Part shown: piece after piece, positions 36,254-43,470 of the stretch
Layout: every line of letters begins with the position of its first letter
Position numbering within the stretch: the first letter of the stretch is position 1
Origin: Microbacterium lacus
GTDB lineage: Bacteria; Actinomycetota; Actinomycetes; Actinomycetales; Microbacteriaceae
Direction: 5' to 3'
NCBI RefSeq assembly: GCF_002812805.1
Contig: NZ_NMUM01000044.1
Location: 248,001 to 312,000 of the forward strand
DNA: 64,000 nucleotides
Program-made: the position numbers and the translations under genes
Notes under the pieces: model-generated
Told to the model about the DNA's origin: nothing
Databases searched by the model: none
The model's input: only the letters and a program-made list of their open reading frames with translations

Positions 36254-37183
36254 ATGAGCCTCGACGCAGAATCCGCGCCCCCTGACCTCGACGTCGCCTG
36301 CCACCTCAACGTGGTGCTCGCGGATGTGGCGTCGGACCTGTTGCCCGCGGCACTCGACGCGCTCGTCGAGGCCGGCTACCGCCGGGTGGTCCTGCCACCC
36401 CTCGATCCCGAATCGATCGATGTCGCCGGCCTCGCGCGCGTCTTCGCGGCGCGCGGCATCGCTCCGATCACGATCGCGGGACAGCTGCCCGGAGCGGATG
36501 TCTCGTCCGACGACGCCGACGAACGTGCCGCGGGCGCCGCAGCCCTGCGCGCTGCCGTTGAGCTGACCGCCGCGCTCGGCGGCGATCAGATGAACGGTGT
36601 CCCATACGGGCTGTTCGGGTCGCCGACGGGCCCCACGCCTGAGTCCGCGCTCTCGCGCTCCGCGGTCGAGGTGGGCCGGGTCGCCGACTACGCGCACGAG
36701 CGCGGCATCACGATGACGTTCGAGGTGCTCAATCGCTACGAGACGTCGGCGATCAACACCGCCGCCCAGGCGATGCGGTACGTCGAGGCGAGCGGTTCCG
36801 AACACCTCGGCATCCATCTCGACACCTTCCACATGGCGGTCGAAGAGGGGGACCTCGCCGAAGCGATCACGCTGGCGCTTCCGCGGCTCGGCTACCTCGA
36901 GCTCGGCCAATCCGGGCGCGGCGGGCTCTCCCGCGGCGCGGTCGATGTACCCGAGCTCGTCCGCCACGCTTTCGATAGCGGATACACAGGCCGCCTGGGT
37001 GTTGAAGCGTTCTCACGCGAGGTACTCTCGCCCGGGGCGAGCGACATGCTCGCGATCTGGCGGGCACCGTACCTCGACGGTGTGGGGCTCGCGCAAGACG
37101 CCATGCGGGTCATCCGCCGCGGCTTCGCACTCAGTACCGAGGGGCGCCGCGCGGCGCGACTCGCTCGGCTCTCTCACGAATAG
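36254..37183 (+). CDS. xylose-isomerase-like TIM barrel protein (ketose 3-epimerase type)
   Basis: The 309-residue protein matches the D-tagatose/psicose 3-epimerase and hydroxypyruvate isomerase superfamily. The metal ligands are visible as Glu in TMTFEVLNRYET, Asp-x-x-His in HLDTFHMAVEEGD, and Glu in GVEAFSRE. The NRYET...NT element is typical of ketose 3-epimerases, which epimerise the carbon beside a CH2OH-CO group. In this operon it would adjust the stereochemistry of the carbon next to the ketone before transketolase cleavage. ATG 10 bp after the SDR stop. Confidence 0.82.
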   Translation: MSLDAESAPPDLDVACHLNVVLADVASDLLPAALDALVEAGYRRVVLPPLDPESIDVAGLARVFAARGIAPITIAGQLPGADVSSDDADERAAGAAALRAAVELTAALGGDQMNGVPYGLFGSPTGPTPESALSRSAVEVGRVADYAHERGITMTFEVLNRYETSAINTAAQAMRYVEASGSEHLGIHLDTFHMAVEEGDLAEAITLALPRLGYLELGQSGRGGLSRGAVDVPELVRHAFDSGYTGRLGVEAFSREVLSPGASDMLAIWRAPYLDGVGLAQDAMRVIRRGFALSTEGRRAARLARLSHE

Positions 37184-37232
37184 ATCGACGAAGGCTCGGA
37201 CGACGCCGGGCGCACCCACGGAGGAGAACGAC

Positions 37233-38720
37233 ATGTCCAGCACGATCACCTCGACCGGCACCCTCATCGACGAGACGGTGTTCGGCGGCAAGATCTTCAT
37301 CGATGGCGAATGGGTGGACGGTGAAGGCGGAACAGCCGCCTCTCTCGAACCCGCCACCGGCGCGACCCTCGCGACGGTCGGTATCGCCGGGCCCGGTGAC
37401 GTCACCCGCGCCGCCGAAGGCGCTGCGCGGGCGCAGAAGGAATGGGCGGCGACCCCGCACCCCGCACGCGCCGCCGTTCTGCGCCGCGCCGGGCAGCTCT
37501 GGGAGCAGTACGCCGAAGAGATCGGCGGGTGGAACACCCGCGAAGTCGGAGCCATCCCCCCGCTCGCTGGGTTCGCGCTGCACGTCACCGCGGCCGAATG
37601 CTACGAGGCATCCGCTCTCCCCTCCGCGCCGCTCGGGTCGGTGCTCTCGAGCGAAGAGCCGCGCCTGTCGTTCGCGCAGCAGATGCCCGTCGGTGTCGTG
37701 GGCGTCATCTCGCCGTTCAACGTGCCCCTGATCCTCGGCATCCGTGCCGTCGCGCCGGCCCTCGCGCTCGGCAACGCCGTCATCCTCAAGCCCGACCCGC
37801 GCACCGTCGTGACCGGCGGGGTCTCGATGGTGCGCATCTTCGAAGAGGCGGGACTGCCGAAGGGACTGCTCCAGCTCGTCCCGGGCGGTGCCGACGTAGG
37901 CGAGGCGATGGTCGCCGACCCGCGCGTGCGCGTCATCGCCTTCACGGGATCCACCCGCGCCGGACGGATCGTCGGTGAGCTCGCGGGTCGCCACCTGAAG
38001 CGCGCCCACCTCGAGCTCGGCGGCAACTCGGCCTTCATCATTCGGGAGGACGCGGATGTGGCGCAGGCGGTGAACCTCGCCACGTGGGGATCGTTCCTGC
38101 ACCAGGGCCAGATCTGCATGACGGTCGGCCGGCACATCGTGCACGAATCGCTCTACGAGCAGTACGTCACCGCGCTCGCCGAGAAGGCGGACTCCATGCA
38201 CGTCGGAGACCCGGCAGCGGGCCCGGTGCACCTCGGGCCCCTCATCGACGAGGTCCAGCGCGATCGTGTGCACACACTCGTGCAGGATGCGGTGGCCCAG
38301 GGCGCCGAACTGCGAGCGGGCGGAACGTACGAAGACCTCTTCTACCGTCCGACCGTGCTCGCCAACACGCCGAAGGACGCCGCGGCGTACTGCGACGAGG
38401 TCTTCGGGCCCGTGGCATCCGTCGTCTCGTACTCCACCGACGACGAGGCGGTGGCGCTCGCATCCGACACCGAGTACGGCCTGTCGCTCGGCATCGTCAC
38501 GAAGGACGTGCTCGGGGGACTCGCGATGGCGCAGCGGATCCCGACGGGCATCGTGCACATCAACGACCAGACCGTCAATGACGAGGCGAACGCCCCCTTC
38601 GGCGGTACCGGTGCGTCGGGCACGGGCTCACGCCACGGTGGCGCTCAGGCGAGCATCGACGCGTTCACCGAGACGCGCTGGATCACGATGCGCCGGGAGC
38701 CCGGGCAGTACCCGCTCTGA
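37233..38720 (+). CDS. benzaldehyde/vanillin-type aldehyde dehydrogenase
   Basis: The 495-residue ALDH has catalytic Cys in HQGQICMTVGRHIVHESLY, base Glu in LELGGNSAFI and the C-terminal FGGTGASGTGSRHGG...FTETRWITMR. The combination GGNSAFI...FLHQGQICM and VHINDQTVNDEANAPFGG is what I know from benzaldehyde and vanillin dehydrogenases rather than from aliphatic or sugar aldehyde enzymes. ATG after GGAGGAGAACGAC. As the last gene of the transketolase operon it indicates that an aromatic aldehyde is a product of the pathway; oxidation of vanillin would supply the nearby O-demethylase. Confidence 0.85.
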   Translation: MSSTITSTGTLIDETVFGGKIFIDGEWVDGEGGTAASLEPATGATLATVGIAGPGDVTRAAEGAARAQKEWAATPHPARAAVLRRAGQLWEQYAEEIGGWNTREVGAIPPLAGFALHVTAAECYEASALPSAPLGSVLSSEEPRLSFAQQMPVGVVGVISPFNVPLILGIRAVAPALALGNAVILKPDPRTVVTGGVSMVRIFEEAGLPKGLLQLVPGGADVGEAMVADPRVRVIAFTGSTRAGRIVGELAGRHLKRAHLELGGNSAFIIREDADVAQAVNLATWGSFLHQGQICMTVGRHIVHESLYEQYVTALAEKADSMHVGDPAAGPVHLGPLIDEVQRDRVHTLVQDAVAQGAELRAGGTYEDLFYRPTVLANTPKDAAAYCDEVFGPVASVVSYSTDDEAVALASDTEYGLSLGIVTKDVLGGLAMAQRIPTGIVHINDQTVNDEANAPFGGTGASGTGSRHGGAQASIDAFTETRWITMRREPGQYPL

Positions 38721-38725
38721 CCTCA

Positions 38726-38860
38726 CCGCGAGGGTGCCCGTTGTTTGCCGCGAGGGTGCCCGTTCTGACCACGAGGGTGCCCGTTCTGGCGCTCGTGTGG
38801 CACCCTCGCGCTGCGGAACGGGCACCCTCGCGCTGCGGAACGGGCACCCTCGCGCTGCGG
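38726..38860. repeat. array of three direct and three inverted 22-bp repeats
   Basis: Core CCGCGAGGGTGCCCGTT occurs at 38726-38742 and 38748-38764, and with one change at 38769-38785. The reverse complement occurs at 38799-38810 (partial), 38817-38832 and 38839-38854, as AACGGGCACCCTCGCG. Periods are 21-22 bp. The whole region can fold into one long hairpin or several alternative ones. It begins 5 bp after the vanillin-type dehydrogenase stop and may terminate the ten-kilobase operon. Confidence 0.8.
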
Positions 38861-38897
38861 GGTCGCGGGCTCTTTCCGGAGCTTATTCAACAATTAC

Positions 38898-38965
38898 GTG
38901 ACGGGCGTCACGAAAACCTTGACATTGGCACTGTGGTGACTCACGATGACTGAGTCACCACAGTG
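38898..38965 (+). promoter_or_regulatory. promoter with CRP/GlxR-like site and a 15-bp palindrome
   Basis: GTGACGGGCGTCAC (38898-38911) has the GTGA-N6-TCAC form of CRP/GlxR sites. TTGACA (38919-38924) with 17 bp to CACGAT (38942-38947) is a plausible promoter. A perfect inverted repeat, CACTGTGGTGACTCA (38929-38943) and TGAGTCACCACAGTG (38951-38965), covers the -10 and start region, as an operator for a repressor would. The next gene is the NMT1-type binding protein at 39052. Confidence 0.65.
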
Positions 38966-39051
38966 TTGTGTCCCCCGTTCGAGCAGTGATGCCTGGGCGA
39001 GTCTTCCGAAGCTGCGGCGGCGACCCTTGACCGACGACGAGAGGCTTATCA

Positions 39052-40032
39052 GTGAAGAAGAGTCTTGCCGCGATCGCCATCGCAGCCACGGCTGCCATCG
39101 CGCTCAGCGGATGCACCGATTCGGGCGCCAGCCCGTCCACCGCGCCGAGCGAATCGGGTGATGGCGAACTTCGCCAGATCCGCGTCGCCGCGCTCCCCAT
39201 CGCCGAGACGGGCGCCCTCTGGGCGGCCATCGACGCCGGCATCTTCGAAGAGCACGGCCTGGACGTCGAGGTCGTGCCCGCGCAGGGTGGCGCCCAGGCG
39301 ATCCCCGCCCTGCTGAGCGAAGACATCCAGTTCGCGATCGGGCAGCCGTTCGGCCCCATCCGTGCCGACCTGCAAGACCTCGGCATCGCGATCATCGGCG
39401 ACTACGCCAACAGCCTCGCCGACGGCGAGGACGTGAACGCGGTCGTCGCCCTCGGCGATTCGGGCATCGCGAGCCCGAAGGACCTCTCCGGCAAGAAGGT
39501 GTCGGTGAACTCCCTCGGCGCCGCGGGCGACCTCACCATTCGCGCGGCAGTCGACGCGGACGGCGGAGACTCGTCGACCATCGAGTTCGTCGAGGTCGCG
39601 TTCCCCGAGGCCAAGGCGCAACTGGACGCCGGCACGATCGACGCCGCGTGGGTTCCCGACCCGTTCCGGGGCATCGTCCTCGGCGCAGGTGGCGTGTCGG
39701 TCGTGTCGCCCTATCAGGCCGTGATCCCGGGTCTGACCGTGCTGACCAACATCACCACGCAGAAGATGCTCGACGAGGACCCCGAGCTCGTGGCGTCTTA
39801 CTCGGAGGCGATGGCCGAGGCCCTCGCCTACGCGGCCGACAACGAGGACGCCGTGCGCGAAGCCATCGCCACGGGGCTCGACATCCCGGCAGAGGCAGCG
39901 GCCGGCATCGTGCTGCCGACGTTCACCTGGGAGCTCGACACGGAGAGCATCGAGACGCTCGGCGATCTCGCCGTCGAGTACGAGTACATCGACGCGCTGC
40001 CCGACTTCGAGCGACTGCTGCAGCAGCAGTAA
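39052..40032 (+). CDS. NMT1/SsuA-type ABC substrate-binding lipoprotein
   Basis: The 326-residue protein has a lipoprotein signal with LSGC (Cys21) and an NMT1/THI5-type binding fold: IAETGALWAAIDAGIFEEHGLDVEVVPAQGG, DIQFAIGQPFGPI and AAWVPDPFRGIVLGAG. Such proteins bind sulfonates, nitrate, pyrimidines or aromatic carboxylates such as phthalate. GTG start with GAGAGG upstream. With two permeases and one ATPase downstream it forms a complete importer; inside an aromatic-degradation region an aromatic acid is the likeliest ligand. Confidence 0.87.
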   Translation: MKKSLAAIAIAATAAIALSGCTDSGASPSTAPSESGDGELRQIRVAALPIAETGALWAAIDAGIFEEHGLDVEVVPAQGGAQAIPALLSEDIQFAIGQPFGPIRADLQDLGIAIIGDYANSLADGEDVNAVVALGDSGIASPKDLSGKKVSVNSLGAAGDLTIRAAVDADGGDSSTIEFVEVAFPEAKAQLDAGTIDAAWVPDPFRGIVLGAGGVSVVSPYQAVIPGLTVLTNITTQKMLDEDPELVASYSEAMAEALAYAADNEDAVREAIATGLDIPAEAAAGIVLPTFTWELDTESIETLGDLAVEYEYIDALPDFERLLQQQ

Positions 40033-40037
40033 CGGTT

Positions 40038-40074
40038 CGAGGGGGATGCGTCGATTCCGGCGGCATCCCCCTCG
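40038..40074 (+). terminator. perfect 12-bp hairpin between binding-protein and permease genes
   Basis: CGAGGGGGATGC (40038-40049) and GCATCCCCCTCG (40063-40074) pair fully around 13 nt, 5 bp past the stop. Its place inside an operon suggests attenuation or mRNA stabilisation, giving more binding protein than permease. Confidence 0.6.
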
Positions 40075-40111
40075 CCCCGCATCCCCAGCCCCGCAAGCAT
40101 CAGGAGCGCAC

Positions 40112-40969
40112 GTGACCGTCATCGACGCGCCGGCAGACGCCGGCTCGGCGCCGCATCCCGAAACGAGTGCGCGTCTTCGGCGCGGACGTAATCTGCGTTC
40201 GGCTCGCAAGGTCGCCCTCGGAGCGCTCGGGGTGGTGGGATTTCTCACGACCTGGCAGCTGGCGTCGACGCTCGGCTGGGTCAACCCCGAACAGCTGCCC
40301 TCGGCGACCGACACGTTCGGCCAACTCGGGCTCGAGATGTCCGACCTCGAGTTCTGGCGCAACGTCGGCCGCACCATGACGGCGTGGGCCATCGGTCTCG
40401 CCATCGCGACCGTCGCCGGTACGGCGCTCGGCGCGATCGTCGGCATGGTGCCGTTCCTCCGACGGGCGACGCACACCGTGGTGGAGTTCCTACGACCGAT
40501 CCCGTCGGTCGCGCTCATCCCGCTTGCGATCCTGACCTACGGGCTGCAGATCCAGGCGGCGCTGATCATCATCGTCTACGCCGCCTTTTGGCAGATCTTC
40601 GTCCAGGTGCTCTACGGGGTCGCGGACATCGACACCGTCGCGCGCGACACGGCGCGCAGCTTCGGCCTGCCGCGGGCCTCGCGCATCCGGAATCTCGTGC
40701 TGCCGACCGCTCTGCCCTACCTGATGACCGGACTGCGTCTCGCGGCCGCGGTCGCGCTGATCCTGGCGATCACGGCCGAGATGACGATCGGCAACCCGGG
40801 GCTCGGCCGTGAGCTCGCGGTCGCCGCCGGAATCGGCAACTACACGACGGTTTACGCGATCGTCGTCGTGACGGGCGTTCTCGGCCTGATCATCAACCTC
40901 GTCTTCCGGGCCATCGAGCGACGCACGCTGTCGTGGCATCAGTCCGTACGAGGGGACGATGTCCTGTGA
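40112..40969 (+). CDS. ABC importer permease (SsuC/TauC type), first of two
   Basis: The 285-residue permease has six helices and the EAA-type loop DTARSFGLPRASRIRNLVLPTALPYLMTGLRLA. GTG start (40112) after CAGGAGCGCAC; the stop overlaps the next gene (GTGA). It pairs with the second permease as a heterodimer, in contrast to SsuC homodimers. Confidence 0.9.
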   Translation: MTVIDAPADAGSAPHPETSARLRRGRNLRSARKVALGALGVVGFLTTWQLASTLGWVNPEQLPSATDTFGQLGLEMSDLEFWRNVGRTMTAWAIGLAIATVAGTALGAIVGMVPFLRRATHTVVEFLRPIPSVALIPLAILTYGLQIQAALIIIVYAAFWQIFVQVLYGVADIDTVARDTARSFGLPRASRIRNLVLPTALPYLMTGLRLAAAVALILAITAEMTIGNPGLGRELAVAAGIGNYTTVYAIVVVTGVLGLIINLVFRAIERRTLSWHQSVRGDDVL

Positions 40970-41790
40970 CTCTGTACACCAGCACCGTACGCACCCCGCG
41001 ACAGAAGTCCCGCGTGTGGGCCAAGCTCGGCGAGAGCACGCTCTACGCGATCGGGCTCCCGATCCTGCTGCTCGTCGTCTGGGGCATCTGGGGCACACTC
41101 GCTCCGGCGCAGTTCTTCCCGAGCCCCTTCACGATCTACGAGGCTTTCGTCGACACCTGGGTGGGCCCCGCCTTCTTCACCGACGTCGTACCGAGTGTGG
41201 CGCGACTGGCGATTGCGATCGTGCTCGCGGTCGCCATCGGCATCGCCGCAGGCACGATCATCGGCCTCACGCGCTGGCTGCGCGAGCTGCTCGAACCGAT
41301 GCTCGAGTTCTTCCGCGCCATTCCGCCGCCCGTCCTGATTCCCGTCATCGCGGCGCTGCTGGGTACGAACCCGACGATGCAGGTCGTGGTGATCGTCGCC
41401 GGCTCGCTGTGGCCCGTCCTGTTGAACACGATCGAGGGAGTGCGCTCCACCGACGCGGTCATGACCGAGACGGCCCGCTCGTTCGCGCTCACACGTTCGG
41501 AGCGCCTGTTCAATCTTGTTCTGCCGGCCGCGAGCCCCCGCATCATGGCGGGCGTGCGTCAGACCCTGTCGGTCGCGCTGATCATGATGGTCATCTCGGA
41601 GCTGTTCTACGCATCGGCTGGTCTCGGCTACCAGATCAAGTTCTTCCAGACGAACTACCTGATCGCCGAGATGTGGAGCGGCATCGTGCTGCTCGGCCTG
41701 ATCGGTGTTCTGCTCTCTGTCATCTTCACCATCGTCGAACGCCGCGTCCTGCGCTGGTACCACGGAATCAAGGAGGTGGAGCGTGCCTGA
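40966..41790 (+). CDS. ABC importer permease (SsuC/TauC type), second of two
   Basis: The 274-residue permease has six helices and EAA loop ETARSFALTRSERLFNLVLPAASPRIMAGVRQTL. GTG overlaps the preceding stop. The last 8 bp overlap the ATPase gene start, so three membrane-complex genes are translated as a unit. Confidence 0.9.
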   Translation: MTLYTSTVRTPRQKSRVWAKLGESTLYAIGLPILLLVVWGIWGTLAPAQFFPSPFTIYEAFVDTWVGPAFFTDVVPSVARLAIAIVLAVAIGIAAGTIIGLTRWLRELLEPMLEFFRAIPPPVLIPVIAALLGTNPTMQVVVIVAGSLWPVLLNTIEGVRSTDAVMTETARSFALTRSERLFNLVLPAASPRIMAGVRQTLSVALIMMVISELFYASAGLGYQIKFFQTNYLIAEMWSGIVLLGLIGVLLSVIFTIVERRVLRWYHGIKEVERA

Positions 41791-42583
41791 AACGCTCCTC
41801 GAGGTCACGAACCTCAAGAAGGTCTACGAATCGTCCACCGGCAACGTCGAGGCGATCGGCGACATCAGTTTCTCGATGAGGCGCGGTGAGCTCGTCGTCA
41901 TCGTCGGCCCGTCCGGATGCGGCAAGACCACGCTGCTGAAGTGCATCGCGGGCCTGCTGGGGCCGACGGCGGGAACCGTGACACTCGACGGCAAGAAGGT
42001 CACGGGGCCACCGCCCAACATGGCTCTGGTCTTCCAGGAGTACGGGCGGAGCCTGTACCCGTGGCTCACCGTCCGCGGCAACGTCGAGCTGCCCCTCAAG
42101 CACAAGAAGCTGTCCAAGACAGAGCGCACTCAGCTCGTCGACGACGCTCTCCAGGCGGTCGGGCTCGCTCACGCGTCGAAGAGCTACCCCTGGCAGCTGT
42201 CGGGCGGCATGCAGCAGCGCGTCGCGATCGCGCGTGCTGTGGCGTACCAGCCGGAGGTCCTCATCATGGACGAACCGTTCGCGGCCGTCGATGCCCAGAC
42301 GCGCGCGGACCTCGAAGACCTCGTACGCCAGCTCCACCTCGAGCGGGGCATGTCGATCCTGTTCGTCACGCACGACATCGACGAGTCTGTCTATCTGGGC
42401 GAGCGCGTCGTCGTACTCTCGAAGTCGCCCACCTGGGTTCAGGAGGATCTCGCGATCGACCTGGCGCCCGAGCGGGACCAGATCACGACGCGTGCGCTGC
42501 CGCGGTTCACGGAACTGCGCACGCATGTCTACGAGCAGATCCAGCGCGCCAAGCGCGGGGAGGCGATCCGTCCGACCGCGTGA
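41783..42583 (+). CDS. ABC importer ATPase (SsuB/TauB type)
   Basis: The 266-residue ATPase has Walker A GPSGCGKTTLLK, signature LSGGMQQRVAIARA, Walker B VLIMDEPFAAVD and H-loop VTHDIDES. GTG start at 41783 after AAGGAGGTGGA, chosen over an earlier in-frame ATG inside the permease. It powers the two-permease importer. The stop overlaps a possible GTG of the regulator gene downstream. Confidence 0.92.
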   Translation: MPETLLEVTNLKKVYESSTGNVEAIGDISFSMRRGELVVIVGPSGCGKTTLLKCIAGLLGPTAGTVTLDGKKVTGPPPNMALVFQEYGRSLYPWLTVRGNVELPLKHKKLSKTERTQLVDDALQAVGLAHASKSYPWQLSGGMQQRVAIARAVAYQPEVLIMDEPFAAVDAQTRADLEDLVRQLHLERGMSILFVTHDIDESVYLGERVVVLSKSPTWVQEDLAIDLAPERDQITTRALPRFTELRTHVYEQIQRAKRGEAIRPTA

Positions 42584-42612
42584 GCGGACGGAACGGTCGC
42601 GGGGAGGAAAGG

Positions 42613-43443
42613 GTGCGCGCTCGCCAACCCAAGCAACTGCTGTTGTCGCTTCTCGGCGAGTTCGTGCTCGACCGCGTCGACGAGCCGGTTCGGGCGAGCG
42701 TGCTCCTCGATGTGCTCGAGGGGGCGGCCGTTGCGCCACCCGCGACCCGGGCCACGTTGGATCGCATGGCACGCCGCGGTCTGCTCGAGCGCGTCAAGGT
42801 CGGCCGCGAGATCGCGTTCTGTCTGCTCGAGGACACGCGTGAGGTGCTGCGGGAAGCGGCGGAGCGCGTGCACGCGACGAGACCGTTCGACCCGCAGGGC
42901 ACCGGGTGGACGCTCGTGACCTTCTCGTTGCCCGAGGGTCAGCGCTCGGATCGATATCGGCTGCGTGCGACCCTGGCCTGGGAGGGCTTCGCCCCGCTCC
43001 GGGACGGCCTCTGGCTCGCACCCGGAGAGGTCGACTTGGTGGCCGCCCTCGAACCGTTGCGCGACGTTTTGCCCGCGAACGCCGTGACGGCATTCCGGGC
43101 GGAGGACTTGCCGGCGTACCCGGTTTCGCAGTCCGTCCGAGAGGCCTGGGACATCGCTGCGATTCGTGCCGAGCACGAGCGGTTCCTCGAGACGTGGTCC
43201 GAGCCCGGGGCGCGTGATGGTGCGGGGGCGGCGCTTCCCGCTCTCGTCTGTCTCGTGACCGACTGGATCGTGCTGCTGCGCACCGATCCCCGACTGCCCG
43301 CAGAGTTCATGGGTCCCGCGTGGCCCGCCGAGCGCACGGTCCGGGCGTATCGGGCGCGTCGCGCCGAGCTGGCGCCGGCGGCGCAACGCGAGTTCGAGGC
43401 CATGATCGGTCGTTCCCTCTCGCCGTCCGAGCTGACCGGTTGA
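42613..43443 (+). CDS. PaaX-like transcriptional regulator
   Basis: The 276-residue protein has an N-terminal winged helix (KQLLLSLLGEFVLDRVDEPVRASVLLDVLEG...ATLDRMARRGLLERVKVG) followed by PaaX-type central (GWTLVTFSLPEGQRSDRYRLRATLAWEGFAPLRDGLWLAPG) and C-terminal domains. PaaX repressors respond to aryl-CoA thioesters such as phenylacetyl-CoA. It is the last gene of the importer operon, so it may autoregulate the promoter at 38.9 kb. Start GTG 42613 has GGGGAGGAAAGG; a GTG at 42580 overlapping the ATPase stop is an alternative. Confidence 0.85.
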   Translation: MRARQPKQLLLSLLGEFVLDRVDEPVRASVLLDVLEGAAVAPPATRATLDRMARRGLLERVKVGREIAFCLLEDTREVLREAAERVHATRPFDPQGTGWTLVTFSLPEGQRSDRYRLRATLAWEGFAPLRDGLWLAPGEVDLVAALEPLRDVLPANAVTAFRAEDLPAYPVSQSVREAWDIAAIRAEHERFLETWSEPGARDGAGAALPALVCLVTDWIVLLRTDPRLPAEFMGPAWPAERTVRAYRARRAELAPAAQREFEAMIGRSLSPSELTG

Positions 43444-43470
43444 GCGCCGGCAGTCGGGACGAGCGTGCGT

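Noticed and set aside
34243..36309. Open frame of 688 codons on the minus strand across the binding-protein and SDR genes
   Set aside because: It spans two well-supported plus-strand genes and the hairpin between them; no homology-like pattern is visible.
28804..38720. Assignment of the operon to D-apiose degradation (split transketolases occur there)
   Set aside because: Kept only as an alternative: no kinase for the ketose is present, and the terminal aldehyde dehydrogenase is of the aromatic type.
38726..38860. CRISPR array
   Set aside because: Spacers would be only 4-5 nt, half of the copies are inverted, and no cas genes are present.
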